Shown: piece after piece, positions 1 to 5,111 of the stretch
Layout: every line of letters starts with the position of its first letter
Position numbering within the stretch: the stretch's first letter is position 1
Assembly: GCA_014379815.1 (NCBI GenBank)
Contig: JACMLA010000651.1
Coordinates: 1 to 5,111, forward strand
Source: Bryobacteraceae bacterium
GTDB lineage: Bacteria; Acidobacteriota; Terriglobia; Bryobacterales; Bryobacteraceae
Reading direction: 5' to 3'
DNA length: 5,111 bases
Notes under the pieces: model-generated
What the model was told of the DNA's origin: nothing
Seen by the model: the letters and a program-made list of their open reading frames with translations, nothing else
Databases searched by the model: none
Made by a program: the position numbers and the translations under genes

Positions 1-994
1 CGACGGCTTGCTGACACTGGGCAGTAGTGACGTCATAGTGTGTGACCATGCGCAAGGAAGTTGGTCCGACAGGGTTGACGATGATGCCTCGGTCTTTCAG
101 GGCAGCGCTAACCTCTGCGGCCACCATGCCGGATCCGCTGACGTCAAAAATTACGATGTTCGTCTGCACCGGCGATACCACCACGCCGTCGATCCGGCTA
201 AGTTCTTCCGCCAGCAAGCGCGCGTTAGCATGGTCGTCCGCCAACCGCAGTGGCATTTGCTCAAGTGCCAGCAAGCCAGCAGCCGCCAGGATCCCGACCT
301 GTCGCATGCCACCGCCCAGACGCTTGCGGTACAGCCGTCCTCTATCGATCAGTGAACGTGTTCCCACAAGCATCGAACCCGCAGGAGCGCCAAGACCCTT
401 GGAAAGGCAAAACATAACGGTATCGGTATAGCGGGCAATGTCCCGGACATTCACACCCAGATACGTTGCCGCATGGAACACACGGGCGCCATCCATGTGC
501 ACCGGCAGTCCCATATTCCATGCACCTTCCGAAATTTCGGCGAGCGTGTTGAGGGGGTACACGGTGCCGCCTGCCATGTTGTGAGTATTCTCCAGCTCGA
601 TCAGGCCGGTTCGCGCCGCGTGGGGTCCCAGCAGACGAATCTCACGACGTATCGCTTCCCAGCTCAGAATCCCGTCAGTCGTCGCCACCGGTCGGGCGAG
701 GCAACCGGCGAACCAGGCCATCATCGAAAGTTCGTAATTCAGAATGTGGCAACGGGACTCGCAGACCACTTCTTCACCGTGTTCGGTATGAAGTTTGATC
801 GCGATGGTATTTCCCATCGTGCCCGTAGGGACAAACAGAGCGGCTTCCTTCCCAAATATCCCGGCCGCGCGTTGTTCGAGGCGGTTGACTGTGGGATCTT
901 CGCCATACACGTCATCGCCAACTTCGGCGGAGGACATGGCTTCCCGCATCGCGGGTGTAGGCCGGGTTACCGTATCGCTTCTCAGGTCGATCAT
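1..994 (-). CDS. ltaE: L-threonine aldolase, PLP-dependent (3' end beyond window)
   Basis: Cytoplasmic pyridoxal-phosphate enzyme of the aspartate-aminotransferase fold (beta-eliminating lyase family) that cleaves L-threonine or L-allo-threonine to glycine and acetaldehyde. Translating the minus strand gives 331 codons before the window ends; the family is usually about 330-350 residues, so only a short C-terminal tail is missing. The N-terminus [20 protein letters not shown] is the family signature. Other visible landmarks are [15 protein letters not shown] (27-41), PTGTMGN near 56-62 (cofactor phosphate contact), the conserved His83, HMDGAR with Asp168 and Arg171 (pyridine-nitrogen and substrate contacts), and [10 protein letters not shown] with the Schiff-base Lys199. 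The ATG overlaps the hemW stop by one base (TGATG), so translation is probably coupled. A GGAG lies 13 nt upstream, rather far, which also fits coupling. An in-frame GTG one codon earlier is possible. Stereospecificity cannot be told from sequence. The symbol is by similarity to the E. coli enzyme. Confidence 0.93.
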   Translation of the reverse strand, partial: MIDLRSDTVTRPTPAMREAMSSAEVGDDVYGEDPTVNRLEQRAAGIFGKEAALFVPTGTMGNTIAIKLHTEHGEEVVCESRCHILNYELSMMAWFAGCLARPVATTDGILSWEAIRREIRLLGPHAARTGLIELENTHNMAGGTVYPLNTLAEISEGAWNMGLPVHMDGARVFHAATYLGVNVRDIARYTDTVMFCLSKGLGAPAGSMLVGTRSLIDRGRLYRKRLGGGMRQVGILAAAGLLALEQMPLRLADDHANARLLAEELSRIDGVVVSPVQTNIVIFDVSGSGMVAAEVSAALKDRGIIVNPVGPTSLRMVTHYDVTTAQCQQAV

Positions 995-2088
995 CACGAA
1001 ATGAATTCTCCGAAAACTTCATTGGACAACAGGACGCCCCGATCCGTTAGCCGCAGCAGACTACCGTCCACGGAGAGCAGACCTGCCTCCTCCAGCCGCG
1101 TAATGGACTTGCCGTGGCGAACCCGGTCGTCTGGACTCGTGTCGACTCCCCGGTCGAGGCGAAGTCCAAGGAAGAAGCGCTCTTCCTCAGGGTTGGCCGG
1201 CGTGGATTCCAGCGCTACAGGTCTCCCGGATCGCCAGCGTGCCACGTATTCCGACGCTGACTCCACGTTGCCCCACCGCACACCATGGTTGAAAGAGTGG
1301 GCGTCTGCTCCAAAGCCGATGTAGCAGTCCGACTGCCAGTACTTCAGGTTGTGCAACGACTCGGCCCCAGGCCGAGCGAAGTTAGAAATCTCATACCGGC
1401 CAATTCCCATTCCCCGCAGTCTTTCGACCGCTGTTTCGTAGAACTCCGCCATCAGTTCGCCATCAGGAACGGCAGCAGCGCTATACCGGCTTCCTCCCTG
1501 CAGAATCTCAAATCCCAGCCGGCTGTCTCCGTCTACTTCGAACATGTAGACGGAGACGTGAAGAGGCTGGAGATTTCCGATAGCGTCCAGTGAAGCTGAC
1601 CACGAAGACGGAGTTTGTCCGGGCAGTCCGGCTATCAGATCGATGTTGAAGTTGGTAATGCCCGCGGATCGCAGCATGGCTACGTCAGCTTCCACCACAG
1701 CAGCATTGTGTTTTCTTCCGGTGCGCGCCAGTTCGCGGTCGACACACGACTGCACGCCGAGGCTGACGCGGTTGATCCCCGATTCCAGCCACGCCGCGAT
1801 GTTCTCAGGTGTCAGACTACCCGGGGCCGCCTCGATCGTCGCCTCACGCCACGGGCGCCCCGGAACGTTATGGAGAATGCGACGGAGGTCCCGTCCTGCC
1901 AGACGGCTGGGAGTTCCGCCTCCCAAATACACCGTGTCCGGTTGCCAGACCCAGACATGCTGTCCGATCTCAGATGTCAGCGCCGAGAGATAACTGGATT
2001 CCAGATCTGCTGAGGAAACGTCAGAGGCAAAATTGCAAAAAGAACATTTCTGGGCACAGAACGGATAGGAGAGGTAAACACCGGGCAA
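994..2088 (-). CDS. hemW: Radical SAM heme chaperone HemW (HemN-like)
   Basis: Radical-SAM protein of the HemW group, related to oxygen-independent coproporphyrinogen III oxidase but thought to bind heme and deliver it to client proteins. In the preferred 364-residue form (E. coli HemW is about 380) the 4Fe-4S cluster motif [10 protein letters not shown] lies at 11-20, with Cys11, Cys15 and Cys18. The residue two after the last cysteine is Phe20; true HemN oxidases have a fourth Cys there, which argues for HemW. Further marks are YLGGGTP (54-60), a SAM-binding motif; a glutamate-rich strand [11 protein letters not shown] (85-95); [12 protein letters not shown] (148-159); HNLKYW (246-251); and a C-terminal winged-helix HemN_C region (about 301-364). 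Start choice: TTG at 2088 has GGAG at 2098..2095 with a 6-nt spacer and begins just before the conserved core. The same frame is open to a GTG at 2220, but that would overlap cyaY by 115 bp with a poorly conserved leader. It sits 17 nt after cyaY and overlaps the aldolase start by one base. Confidence 0.93.
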   Translation of the reverse strand: MPGVYLSYPFCAQKCSFCNFASDVSSADLESSYLSALTSEIGQHVWVWQPDTVYLGGGTPSRLAGRDLRRILHNVPGRPWREATIEAAPGSLTPENIAAWLESGINRVSLGVQSCVDRELARTGRKHNAAVVEADVAMLRSAGITNFNIDLIAGLPGQTPSSWSASLDAIGNLQPLHVSVYMFEVDGDSRLGFEILQGGSRYSAAAVPDGELMAEFYETAVERLRGMGIGRYEISNFARPGAESLHNLKYWQSDCYIGFGADAHSFNHGVRWGNVESASEYVARWRSGRPVALESTPANPEEERFFLGLRLDRGVDTSPDDRVRHGKSITRLEEAGLLSVDGSLLRLTDRGVLLSNEVFGEFIS

Positions 2089-2094
2089 AGGCGG

Positions 2095-2098
2095 CTCC
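2095..2098 (-). promoter_or_regulatory. Ribosome binding site deciding the hemW start
   Basis: GGAG on the minus strand, 6 nt upstream of TTG at 2088. It lies in the short gap between the cyaY stop and the conserved HemW core. This is the main reason for preferring the non-ATG start over the longer GTG-initiated frame. Confidence 0.6.
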
Positions 2099-2105
2099 GG
2101 GCAAA

Positions 2106-2441
2106 TCAGGCGTTGAGCGTCACGGTTTGACCCAGTCGCCGGCTGACTGCGGAAGAGACTACTTCGGACAGAGTCTGGCCGGTTTCCGGGAGTATGAACG
2201 ATTCGCGCGCAGCGTCCCACTCCAGTTTGTAACTTTTGAGATGTGCGGAAATCCAGATCTGCTTGACAGGAGCGTTGGGACTAACTACAAACTTAGTTGG
2301 GGGATCCTCAAACTCAACCGTGAGAGCTCCACCGAAGTCGCTTTCGAAACCATGCATTTCCGATGCTCTGACCAGAGCATCGTGAAGCCGCTCCAGTGCT
2401 TCATCCGATTTTAAACGAAACTCGCCATCGTCGAGCGCCAT
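2106..2441 (-). CDS. cyaY: Frataxin/CyaY-like iron protein
   Basis: Small (111 residues) cytoplasmic protein of the frataxin family, which binds iron and modulates the cysteine desulfurase in iron-sulfur cluster assembly. E. coli CyaY is 106 residues, so the length fits. The order is alpha-beta-sheet-alpha: an N-terminal helix (about 9-30) with acidic residues D13, E14, E17 and D21; strands beginning GGALTVEFED (37-46); the family hallmark NAPVKQIWISA (56-66), with Trp63 equal to the conserved sheet tryptophan and Lys60-Gln61 matching the KQIW core of human frataxin; then YKLEWD (71-76), ETGQTL (86-91) and a closing helix (about 90-104). The acidic ridge is thinner than in E. coli CyaY. The ATG at 2441 lacks a strong Shine-Dalgarno (only GGGA about 9 nt upstream). 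It is the first gene of the leftward unit, ahead of hemW, so iron-cofactor functions are grouped. The family call rests on motif recognition by eye. Confidence 0.87.
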   Translation of the reverse strand: MALDDGEFRLKSDEALERLHDALVRASEMHGFESDFGGALTVEFEDPPTKFVVSPNAPVKQIWISAHLKSYKLEWDAARESFILPETGQTLSEVVSSAVSRRLGQTVTLNA

Positions 2442-2466
2442 AGCTGTTTTCCCAGAGTCAGCATAG

Positions 2467-2505
2467 CAGGTGTTTGCAAGGCAAGTCTCAGACAGCCAGG
2501 TGTTT
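2467..2505 (-). repeat. Pair of 9-bp direct repeats upstream of cyaY
   Basis: AAACACCTG (minus strand) occurs exactly at 2505..2497 and again at 2475..2467, with starts 30 bp apart, close to three helical turns. The first copy abuts the candidate -10 and start site, a position suited to a repressor or dimeric regulator. It could also be chance; no regulator is identified. Confidence 0.4.
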
Positions 2506-2532
2506 TATTGGGCCGGAGAATTGTTTAGTCAG
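2504..2532 (-). promoter_or_regulatory. Candidate promoter for the cyaY-hemW-aldolase unit
   Basis: On the minus strand CTGACT (2532..2527) and AATAAA (2509..2504) are separated by 17 nt. Each matches four of six bases of the sigma-70 type -35 and -10 consensus. Transcription would start near 2497, leaving a leader of about 55 nt before the cyaY ATG. The match is modest and found by eye only. Confidence 0.28.
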
Positions 2533-2762
2533 GATGATGCAACCGAACGGGTCTGCTGAGCATCATAATCGACGGACCAGCCTGTTTGTACATACCGTCC
2601 GGTGGGTTCCATCGGTGTATGTTAGACTCGGTTTTAGTCCCGGAGACGTCCCGGCTTTCTTGCCTGTGAGCTATTTACCACTTTTTGCTGTGTGTAGTTT
2701 CCCTGAAGCTGCGCACCTGCAAGCCTTGCGTTTTTTTATTTCGTGCGTAGTGTGTCAGAACG

Positions 2763-2793
2763 TTTTCAGTCCCGCAACAGGTAATGTTATAAA
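2763..2793 (+). promoter_or_regulatory. Candidate rpoB promoter
   Basis: TTTTCA (2763-2768) and TATAAA (2788-2793) lie 19 nt apart, a long spacer. The -10-like element is the best in the region; the -35 matches four of six. Transcription would start near 2800 and give a leader of about 150 nt before rpoB. Weak, by-eye call. Confidence 0.25.
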
Positions 2794-2936
2794 CCGCAAT
2801 TCCCGAAATCAGCACTCCGTTTTCTTTGGCAAATCTGGACATTGCTGGAGCGGAGATTTCGGTTCGTGTCTTTCCCCCGGCGCAATTTCTTGCACAGAGA
2901 GTCGTCTGTAAGCACCTCAGTGCGCTGGCCCGGAAC

Positions 2937-2941
2937 AGGAG
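2937..2941 (+). promoter_or_regulatory. Strong ribosome binding site of rpoB
   Basis: AGGAG with a 6-nt spacer to the ATG at 2948. This fixes the rpoB start and agrees with the point where conserved RpoB sequence begins. Confidence 0.85.
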
Positions 2942-2947
2942 TGGAAC

Positions 2948-5111
2948 ATGCAGATTCAGCCTAACGGGGTTACCCGTCAAAGAGTCGACTTTTCGCGGAT
3001 CCGGACTGCCATCCCGATTCCGAATCTGATTGAAGTTCAGAAGATTTCCTATGAGCGCTTCCTGCAGATGGATCTCCTGCCGGATGAGCGCGATGATACG
3101 GGGCTTCAAAGTGTCTTTAAGTCTGTTTTTCCGATTCAGGACTTTCGCGGTCTTAGCGAACTCGCGTTTGTTGAGTACTCGATCGGAAACTGGGAGTGCA
3201 AGTGCGGCAACCTGAAGGGCCTGAATCATCTCCGCAGCGTCTGTAAGAACTGCGCTTCTACCATTCAGACCGACCCGTTCCACCCCGGCGACGTATTGTG
3301 CAAAAAGTGCGGCACGTTTAACAAAAATATTGTGACGTTCTGCAACCGCTGCGGCGACCCGGTGGGCCTGCAGCTGAAGTACGACGTGCCCGAGTGTGAA
3401 GAGCGCGGGATGACTTATTCCGCACCCCTGAAAGTAACCATACGCCTTACGGTGTATGACAAGGATCCTGAGACCGGTACCAAGAGCATTCGCGACATTA
3501 AAGAACAGGAAGTGTTCTTCGGCGAAATTCCACTGATGACGGAGAACGGTACCTTCATCATCAATGGCACCGAGCGCGTGATTGTCAGCCAGCTGCACCG
3601 TTCGCCCGGCGTGTTTTTCGAGCGTGTCCCGGCGCAGGGATACTACCTCGGAAAGATCATTCCCTATCGCGGAAGCTGGGTTGAGTTTGAATACGACAAC
3701 AAGAATCTGCTGTATGTGCGCATCGACCGGAAGCGCAAGTTTTATGGGACGGTGTTTCTCCGGGCCCTCGGTCTGAAGACGGACTCCGACATTTTGAAGG
3801 CGTTCTACAACGTCGTCAGTGTGTCGGTTCGCGACAAGAAGCTCTTCTGGAAAACCTCGAACGCTCTGCTTGGCATGAAACTTAGCTATGCAATCAGCAA
3901 CGAAAAAGGTGACACTGTCGTCCCGCAAGGCCGCAAGATCACCAATTCGGTGTTCAAAGAGATCCAGAAGCAGGGCATTACCGAAGTGGAAGTCGCTTCC
4001 AACGATCTGACGGGCGCATTTGCAGCCGCTGACGTGATCGACATGGAGACCGGTGAAGTCCTGGTGGAAGCCAACCAGGAGCTTTCCGAAGTGGCGATCG
4101 GCAAGCTGATGGATGCGGGCATTTCTGCGATTGAGCTGTTTTTCCCCGAGCGTGATGACGCCGGCATGGTTGTCAGCGTGACTTTGCGTAAGGATCCGGT
4201 GAAGACCCAGAGCGACGCGCTTCTGGAGATTTACCGCAAGCTTCGTCCTGGCGATCCGCCGACCGTCGACACGGCTACCCAGTTGTTCCAGGGTATGTTT
4301 TTCGACGCGCGCAAGTACGATTTCTCGCGTGTTGGCCGCATGAAGTTCAACATCAAGTTGCACGACAACGCGGACTTCACTTCGCTGGACAAGCGCGTTC
4401 TCGACCACAAAGACTTTATCGACACAATTAAGTATTTGCTTAGGCTCCGCAAGGGACTTGGGGCTGTCGATGACATCGATCACCTCGGCAACCGGCGTGT
4501 TCGCGCAGTCGGCGAACTGCTGGAGAACCAGTTCCGCATTGGCCTTGTTCGTATGGAACGCGCGATTAAGGAAAAGATGTCGGTGTACCAGGAAATGTCG
4601 ACGGCGATGCCGCACGATCTGGTAAACGCCAAGCCCGTGATGGCAGCGATCCGTGAATTTTTCGGATCGTCCCAGCTCTCCCAGTTTATGGATCAGACAA
4701 ACCCGTTGTCTGAGATCACCCATAAACGCCGCCTTTCCGCGCTTGGACCCGGTGGTCTGAGCCGCGAGCGCGCCGGCTTTGAGGTGCGCGACGTGCACTA
4801 TTCGCAGTACGGCCGCATGTGCCCGATCGAGACGCCGGAAGGCCCGAACATCGGCCTCATCACGTCGCTCGCCTGCTTCGCGCGCGTGAACGATCTCGGC
4901 TTCGTCGAGACGCCGTACCGCGTGGTGAAGGGCGGCCGCGTGACCGACGAGCTGGCGTGGCTCGACGCCAACCGCGAGGAGGACGCCGTCATCGCGCAGG
5001 CGAACGCCCGCCTCAACGAGGACGGGTCGTTCATCGACGAGTACGTGCTCTGCCGCCAGCAGGCGGACGTGCCGCTGCTCCCGGCGTCACGCGTGGACTA
5101 CATGGACGTCG
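2948..5111 (+). CDS. rpoB: DNA-directed RNA polymerase subunit beta (3' part beyond window)
   Basis: Beta subunit of the bacterial RNA polymerase core, forming one side of the DNA cleft and part of the catalytic centre. The window holds 721 codons of a protein normally about 1,150-1,450 residues long. Visible in order: an N-terminal block with [20 protein letters not shown] (22-41); a cysteine-rich insert (about 81-143); [10 protein letters not shown] (154-163); [21 protein letters not shown] (205-225 region); lobe sequence with [10 protein letters not shown] (241-250) and GRMKFN (463-468); and the rifampicin-pocket cluster from [11 protein letters not shown] (573-583) through THKRR (591-595). 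Asp582, His592 and Ser597 correspond to E. coli D516, H526 and S531, the classic resistance sites, all of the sensitive type. [18 protein letters not shown] (621-638) follows. The ATG has AGGAG 6 nt upstream. No rplL precedes it. Codon usage changes sharply near codon 605. Confidence 0.99.
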   Translation, partial: MQIQPNGVTRQRVDFSRIRTAIPIPNLIEVQKISYERFLQMDLLPDERDDTGLQSVFKSVFPIQDFRGLSELAFVEYSIGNWECKCGNLKGLNHLRSVCKNCASTIQTDPFHPGDVLCKKCGTFNKNIVTFCNRCGDPVGLQLKYDVPECEERGMTYSAPLKVTIRLTVYDKDPETGTKSIRDIKEQEVFFGEIPLMTENGTFIINGTERVIVSQLHRSPGVFFERVPAQGYYLGKIIPYRGSWVEFEYDNKNLLYVRIDRKRKFYGTVFLRALGLKTDSDILKAFYNVVSVSVRDKKLFWKTSNALLGMKLSYAISNEKGDTVVPQGRKITNSVFKEIQKQGITEVEVASNDLTGAFAAADVIDMETGEVLVEANQELSEVAIGKLMDAGISAIELFFPERDDAGMVVSVTLRKDPVKTQSDALLEIYRKLRPGDPPTVDTATQLFQGMFFDARKYDFSRVGRMKFNIKLHDNADFTSLDKRVLDHKDFIDTIKYLLRLRKGLGAVDDIDHLGNRRVRAVGELLENQFRIGLVRMERAIKEKMSVYQEMSTAMPHDLVNAKPVMAAIREFFGSSQLSQFMDQTNPLSEITHKRRLSALGPGGLSRERAGFEVRDVHYSQYGRMCPIETPEGPNIGLITSLACFARVNDLGFVETPYRVVKGGRVTDELAWLDANREEDAVIAQANARLNEDGSFIDEYVLCRQQADVPLLPASRVDYMDV
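3197..3352 (+). other. Cysteine-rich (probable double zinc-ribbon) insert in RpoB
   Basis: Residues 84-135 of RpoB hold eight cysteines: CxC at 84/86, CxxC at 99/102, CxxC at 118/121 and CxxC at 132/135. Each later pair is followed by or close to Gly, as in zinc knuckles. Compared with E. coli RpoB, where the corresponding strand runs almost directly into the VQECQIRGVTYSAP block, this is an extra segment of about 50-60 residues. Spacing suggests two four-cysteine zinc sites (84/86 with 99/102, and 118/121 with 132/135). Zinc binding is inferred, not shown. Confidence 0.8.
4755..5111 (+). other. Segment of rpoB with very high third-position GC
   Basis: From about 4755 to the window end only around five of roughly 118 codons end in A or T (such as TTT, TAT, GAA, GAT, TCA). 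In the 50 or so codons just before, about a third do. The frame and the conserved RpoB sequence continue without a break. The edge is approximate because it falls in a strongly conserved stretch. Confidence 0.8.

Larger units (their letters stand above)
2442..2947. other. Divergent intergenic region cyaY / rpoB
   Basis: About 500 bp between two divergent units. It must hold the promoters of both the cyaY operon (leftward) and rpoB (rightward) unless these are read from elsewhere. The longest open frame here (145 codons, TTG start) has no ribosome binding site and no recognisable family. In particular it is not rplL (L7/L12), the usual upstream neighbour of rpoB. Visible items are a pair of 9-bp direct repeats near cyaY, a weak inverted repeat at 2591-2621, a short hairpin plus T-tract at 2719-2737, an AT-rich TATAAA at 2788, and the rpoB ribosome binding site. 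No tRNA or known riboswitch was recognised. Confidence 0.7.

Noticed and set aside
573..640. Possible broken gene, because no complete minus-strand frame is bounded by a stop in the first 990 bases.
   Set aside because: The minus-strand aldolase frame reads without interruption from 994 to the window edge. It only lacks its stop because the window ends.
473..1324. A 283-codon plus-strand frame.
   Set aside because: It lies antisense to the threonine aldolase and the 3' end of hemW, both of which have clear family motifs on the minus strand.
2591..2621. Imperfect inverted repeat (CAT ACCG ... CGGT gt ATG) that might be an operator or RNA hairpin.
   Set aside because: The arms are 7 bp with a two-base bulge and a 15-base loop. 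This is within chance for a 500-bp region.
2719..2737. Short hairpin (GCAA / TTGC, three-base loop) followed by seven T, resembling an intrinsic terminator on the plus strand.
   Set aside because: The stem is only 4 bp, and no plus-strand gene lies upstream that would need terminating. Attenuation ahead of rpoB cannot be excluded, but support is thin.
2474..2911. A 145-codon plus-strand frame in the intergenic region, which might have been rplL or a small gene.
   Set aside because: It starts with TTG, has no Shine-Dalgarno, resembles no ribosomal protein or other family, and has a composition unlike a real protein.
4663..4760. Possible rifampicin-resistance form of RpoB, because one pocket residue (Thr584, E. 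coli N518) differs from E. coli.
   Set aside because: The main resistance positions (equivalents of D516, H526, S531) have the sensitive residues, and Thr at this site is, as I recall, common among bacteria.
2675..4798. A 707-codon open frame on the minus strand, antisense to rpoB.
   Set aside because: It lies opposite the unmistakable rpoB coding sequence and its translation shows no recognisable family. It is a by-product of rpoB codon usage.

Overview
The window looks like chromosomal sequence from a bacterium, most likely an acidobacterium (Bryobacter/Solibacter-like). That placement rests on the style of the RpoB N-terminus and on a cysteine-rich insert I associate from memory with acidobacterial RpoB. 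No search was possible, so treat the lineage as a moderate-confidence inference. There is no sign of mobile elements, CRISPR arrays, tRNA or rRNA.

Layout: two divergent transcription units flank an intergenic region of about 500 bp. The leftward unit (minus strand) reads cyaY (frataxin-like iron protein, 2441..2106), then hemW (radical-SAM heme chaperone, 2088..994), then an L-threonine aldolase gene (994..window edge, 3' end cut off). The genes are tightly packed: 17 nt separate cyaY from hemW if hemW starts at the TTG preferred here, and hemW and the aldolase share one base in a TGATG stop/start overlap. This looks like a co-transcribed, translationally coupled operon whose first two members both deal with iron-sulfur or heme cofactors.

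The rightward unit begins with rpoB (2948..window edge, 3' part cut off), the beta subunit of RNA polymerase. It has a strong ribosome binding site and is not preceded by rplL, its classical upstream neighbour; the intergenic region holds no convincing gene. The first 721 codons are visible, including the rifampicin-binding region. Between the first conserved blocks lies an insert with eight cysteines in four CxC/CxxC pairs, which probably folds as two zinc ribbons.

The two most notable points are that zinc-ribbon-like insert and an abrupt change in codon usage within rpoB near 4750-4800. Upstream of it the third codon positions are mixed; downstream nearly every codon ends in G or C. The reading frame continues unbroken. 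Either a metagenomic assembly joined two organisms at a conserved stretch of rpoB, or a recombination event replaced the rest of the gene. I see no clearly new biological system in this window.
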